DNA from: Rubrobacter sp.
GTDB taxonomy: Bacteria; Actinomycetota; Rubrobacteria; Rubrobacterales; Rubrobacteraceae
Assembly: GCA_013817025.1 (NCBI GenBank)
Contig: JACDDK010000087.1
Coordinates: 1 to 5,158, forward strand
Direction: 5' to 3'
Length of the DNA stretch: 5,158 nucleotides
Positions within the stretch are counted from its first letter, which is position 1. Every line of letters starts with the position of its first letter. The notes beneath the pieces were generated by a model. The model saw nothing but the letters and a program-made list of their open reading frames with translations. It made no database searches and was not told where the DNA came from. Made by a program: the position numbers and the translations under genes. This document shows, piece after piece, positions 4,237 through 5,158 of this stretch.

Positions 4237-4452
4237 ATGGACGCAAGATACGTGGTCGATAAAAACGGCGAGCGAGTCGAGGTGATCTTGACCATCGAAG
4301 ACTTCGAGCGTCTGCTGGAAGAGCTGGAAGAACTGGACGACATCCGCGCCTACGATGAAGCGAAGTTGGAGATCGAGAGGGAGGGAGATGAGGCCATCCC
4401 CCTGCAACAGGCCATGCGAGAGATCAAGGAGGGAAAGGTAACAGGAGGTTGA
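4237..4452 (+). CDS. Small Phd/RelB-like antitoxin of a RelE pair
   Basis: This 71-residue acidic protein begins DARYVVDKNGERVEVILTIE, DFERLLEELEELDDIRAYDE, then a helix ending QQAMREIKEGKVTGG. The strand pair with VxVILTIEDFERLLEELEEL is the pattern of short Phd/YefM-like antitoxins found before RelE/ParE-type toxins. They bind the toxin through the long C-terminal helix. ATG 4237 is preferred to ATG 4210 because GAGGAGG at 4222-4228 sits 8 bases before it and conserved sequence begins there. The stop overlaps the ATG of the relE frame (TGATG), and an AGGAGG for that start lies inside this gene's end. The toxin downstream is broken, so this antitoxin may now act alone. Confidence 0.75.
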   Translation: MDARYVVDKNGERVEVILTIEDFERLLEELEELDDIRAYDEAKLEIEREGDEAIPLQQAMREIKEGKVTGG

Positions 4453-4706
4453 TGCGCTAATCCGTAATCGTACAGCGGAGAGCGCAAAAACGAATAACTC
4501 GGCTCCCTAAAGACACTCAAGACCGCATCGAGGAAGGTCTTCAGGCCCTCTCGAATGATCCTCGCCCACCGGGAAGCCGCAAGTTGCGAGGCCGGGATGG
4601 GTGGCGGATCAGAGTGGGCGACTACCGGGCAATTTACGAGATAGACGACGAAGCGCGAGAAGTGCTTGTTGTAGACATAGGCCACCGCAGGGATGTCTAT
4701 CGCTGA
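4452..4706 (+). pseudogene. relE: RelE-family toxin with a stop at codon 3
   Basis: The frame reads M-R-stop, then SVIVQRRAQKRITRLPKDTQ, DRIEEGLQALSNDPRPPGSR, KLRGRDGWRIRVGDYRAIYE and GHRRDVYR to TGA 4704-4706. This is 84 codons, full length for RelE/ParE-fold mRNA interferases. The usual motifs are intact: K44-L45, W51-R52-I53-R54, GDYR (56-59), and the C-terminal HRRDVYR (78-84). Codon 3 is TAA (4458-4460), where relatives carry a tyrosine codon (TAT or TAC), so one base change explains it. No ATG, GTG or TTG follows until TTG 4584 (residue 45). Unless a non-standard start or readthrough is used, no active toxin is made. The otherwise undamaged frame suggests the loss is recent, or a base-call error. 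Confidence 0.8.
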
Positions 4707-4714
4707 CCCACAGC

Positions 4715-4891
4715 TCATACGAGGCTTCGCGGAAGCCCCCGCTTCACCGGGTTGTTTAGAGGGACGCTCAAAGAAGTGCGTCCCTCGCATTTCATAAACA
4801 CGTGCGAACCCTTTTGCCTGACCTGCTCGTACCCGAGGCGCTCGAAAGCCCTTACGGCTTCCTTGCCGGATACGACCGGTATTTGGGTCAT
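4715..4891 (-). CDS. hicA: HicA-family toxin, C-terminally shortened
   Basis: This 58-residue protein reads MTQIPVVSGKEAVRAFERLG, YEQVRQKGSHVFMKCEGRTS, LSVPLNNPVKRGLPRSLV. It has the double-stranded-RNA-binding-like fold signature of HicA: SGKE helix, RQKGSH with the catalytic H30, and strand SVPLNNP. Relatives continue past RG(T)LRS(I/L) into a further turn of helix, roughly RQAG-. Here TGA 4717-4715 ends the protein just before that, so about five or more conserved residues are missing, and LPRS replaces the usual TLRS. The ATG lies one base after the HicB stop. HicA toxins cleave mRNA and tmRNA. This one may be weakened or dead, though the active-site histidine remains. It ends 8 bases from the convergent relE. 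Confidence 0.82.
   Translation of the reverse strand: MTQIPVVSGKEAVRAFERLGYEQVRQKGSHVFMKCEGRTSLSVPLNNPVKRGLPRSLV
4723..4786. repeat. Two inverted repeats in the 3' part of hicA
   Basis: GAGGGACGC (4759-4767) pairs perfectly with GCGTCCCTC (4778-4786) across a 10-base loop. GGCTTC (4723-4728) pairs with GAAGCC (4732-4737). They lie between the convergent relE and hicA ends and might slow transcription from either side, but there is no good T-run, and they are also coding sequence. Confidence 0.35.
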
Positions 4892-4892
4892 G

Positions 4893-5120
4893 TTAGACGG
4901 CGATCTCTATGGCGCGCGCGCTCGTGGGGGCCAGATCTTCCGGCAACTCTTCACCGCTCTCCGCCAGCGACTCCAGGTGGAAGGCGAGCGCCTTCTCGAC
5001 ATCCTCGTACGCCTCTTCCTCAGTCTCGCCTTGGCCCGCTACTCCGGGAACGGTGGGTATAGTCGCCACGTACCCGCCATCTTCGGGGTCGACAAAGACC
5101 ACTGCGACGAACCTTCTCAT
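4893..5120 (-). CDS. hicB: HicB-family antitoxin
   Basis: This 75-residue protein reads RRFVAVVFVDPEDGGYVATI, PTVPGVAGQGETEEEAYEDV, EKALAFHLESLAESGEELPE. It is the partial RNase H-like HicB fold: paired strands around the GGYVATIPxVPGVAGQGETEEEA signature, then a helix. It should bind and block the HicA encoded directly downstream. The domain is normal in size and lacks the extra DNA-binding domain some HicB proteins carry, so repression of its own promoter is uncertain. ATG 5120 is preceded by GGAGG at 5128-5124 (3 bases away) and AAAGGAG at 5138-5132 (11 bases), either of which may serve. The order antitoxin then toxin is the reverse of the classic hicAB order but common in this small HicB group. 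The gene appears intact. Confidence 0.9.
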   Translation of the reverse strand: MRRFVAVVFVDPEDGGYVATIPTVPGVAGQGETEEEAYEDVEKALAFHLESLAESGEELPEDLAPTSARAIEIAV

Positions 5121-5158
5121 ACCCCTCCGTGCTCCTTTCGAACCGTTCCGCGTACGTC

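Noticed and set aside
4530..4550. Possible fourth copy of the dispersed repeat (CATCGAGGAAGGTCTTC)
   Set aside because: It lies in conserved relE codons (RIEEGLQ) and lacks the rest of the repeat core.
4350..4790. Minus-strand 146-codon open frame opposite relE
   Set aside because: It is a shadow of the relE/antitoxin frames. The hicA and relE frames explain the region with clear family motifs.
1..5158. CRISPR array, tRNA or insertion sequence
   Set aside because: There are no regularly spaced repeats, no tRNA-like cloverleaf with TTC-loop bases, and no transposase motif or terminal inverted repeats.

Overview
The window is GC-rich DNA that most resembles an actinobacterium, probably Rubrobacter or a relative. 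This rests on the pilin leader, the codon choice and the overall set of genes. The assignment is inference; no rRNA or marker gene is present.

Most of the 5.2 kb is a dense cluster of toxin-antitoxin (TA) genes in mixed states of decay. From left to right: (1) the last 50 codons of a flavin reductase-like gene (1-153); (2) a 282-bp gap with a protein-like remnant; (3) an intact AbrB-type VapB/PIN VapC pair on + (436-1097); (4) a convergent orphan AbrB/MazE-like antitoxin on - (about 1045-1353); (5) a C-terminal scrap of an AbiEii-like nucleotidyltransferase on - (1406-1588); (6) an intact Phd-type antitoxin/PIN toxin pair on + (1700-2385); (7) a frameshifted AbrB antitoxin remnant on - (2403-2574), related to item 4; (8) an intact AbrB-type VapB/VapC pair on - (2674-3344).

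A regulatory-looking intergenic region (3348-3563) then leads to a type IV pilin gene (3564-3971) with a strong intrinsic terminator. It is the only complete non-TA gene. After a 210-bp gap comes an antitoxin (4237-4452) whose RelE toxin has a stop at its third codon (4452-4706). Convergent with it is a HicB/HicA pair on - (5120-4715), whose HicA is cut short at the C-terminus.

So three VapC-type pairs look functional, while relE, hicA, the AbiEii-like gene and two AbrB antitoxins are broken, shortened or orphaned. Antitoxins have mostly outlived their toxins. In the intact pairs the toxin start overlaps the antitoxin end, and two pairs use the same TTGA stop/start overlap. Several antitoxin starts have an extended -10 (TGnTAnnnT) so close to the ATG that leaderless mRNAs are likely. 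A 30-bp direct repeat carrying the last codons of the flavin reductase brackets items 2-4, and a second degenerate repeat of about 36 bp occurs three times. Both are traces of how the cluster was assembled.
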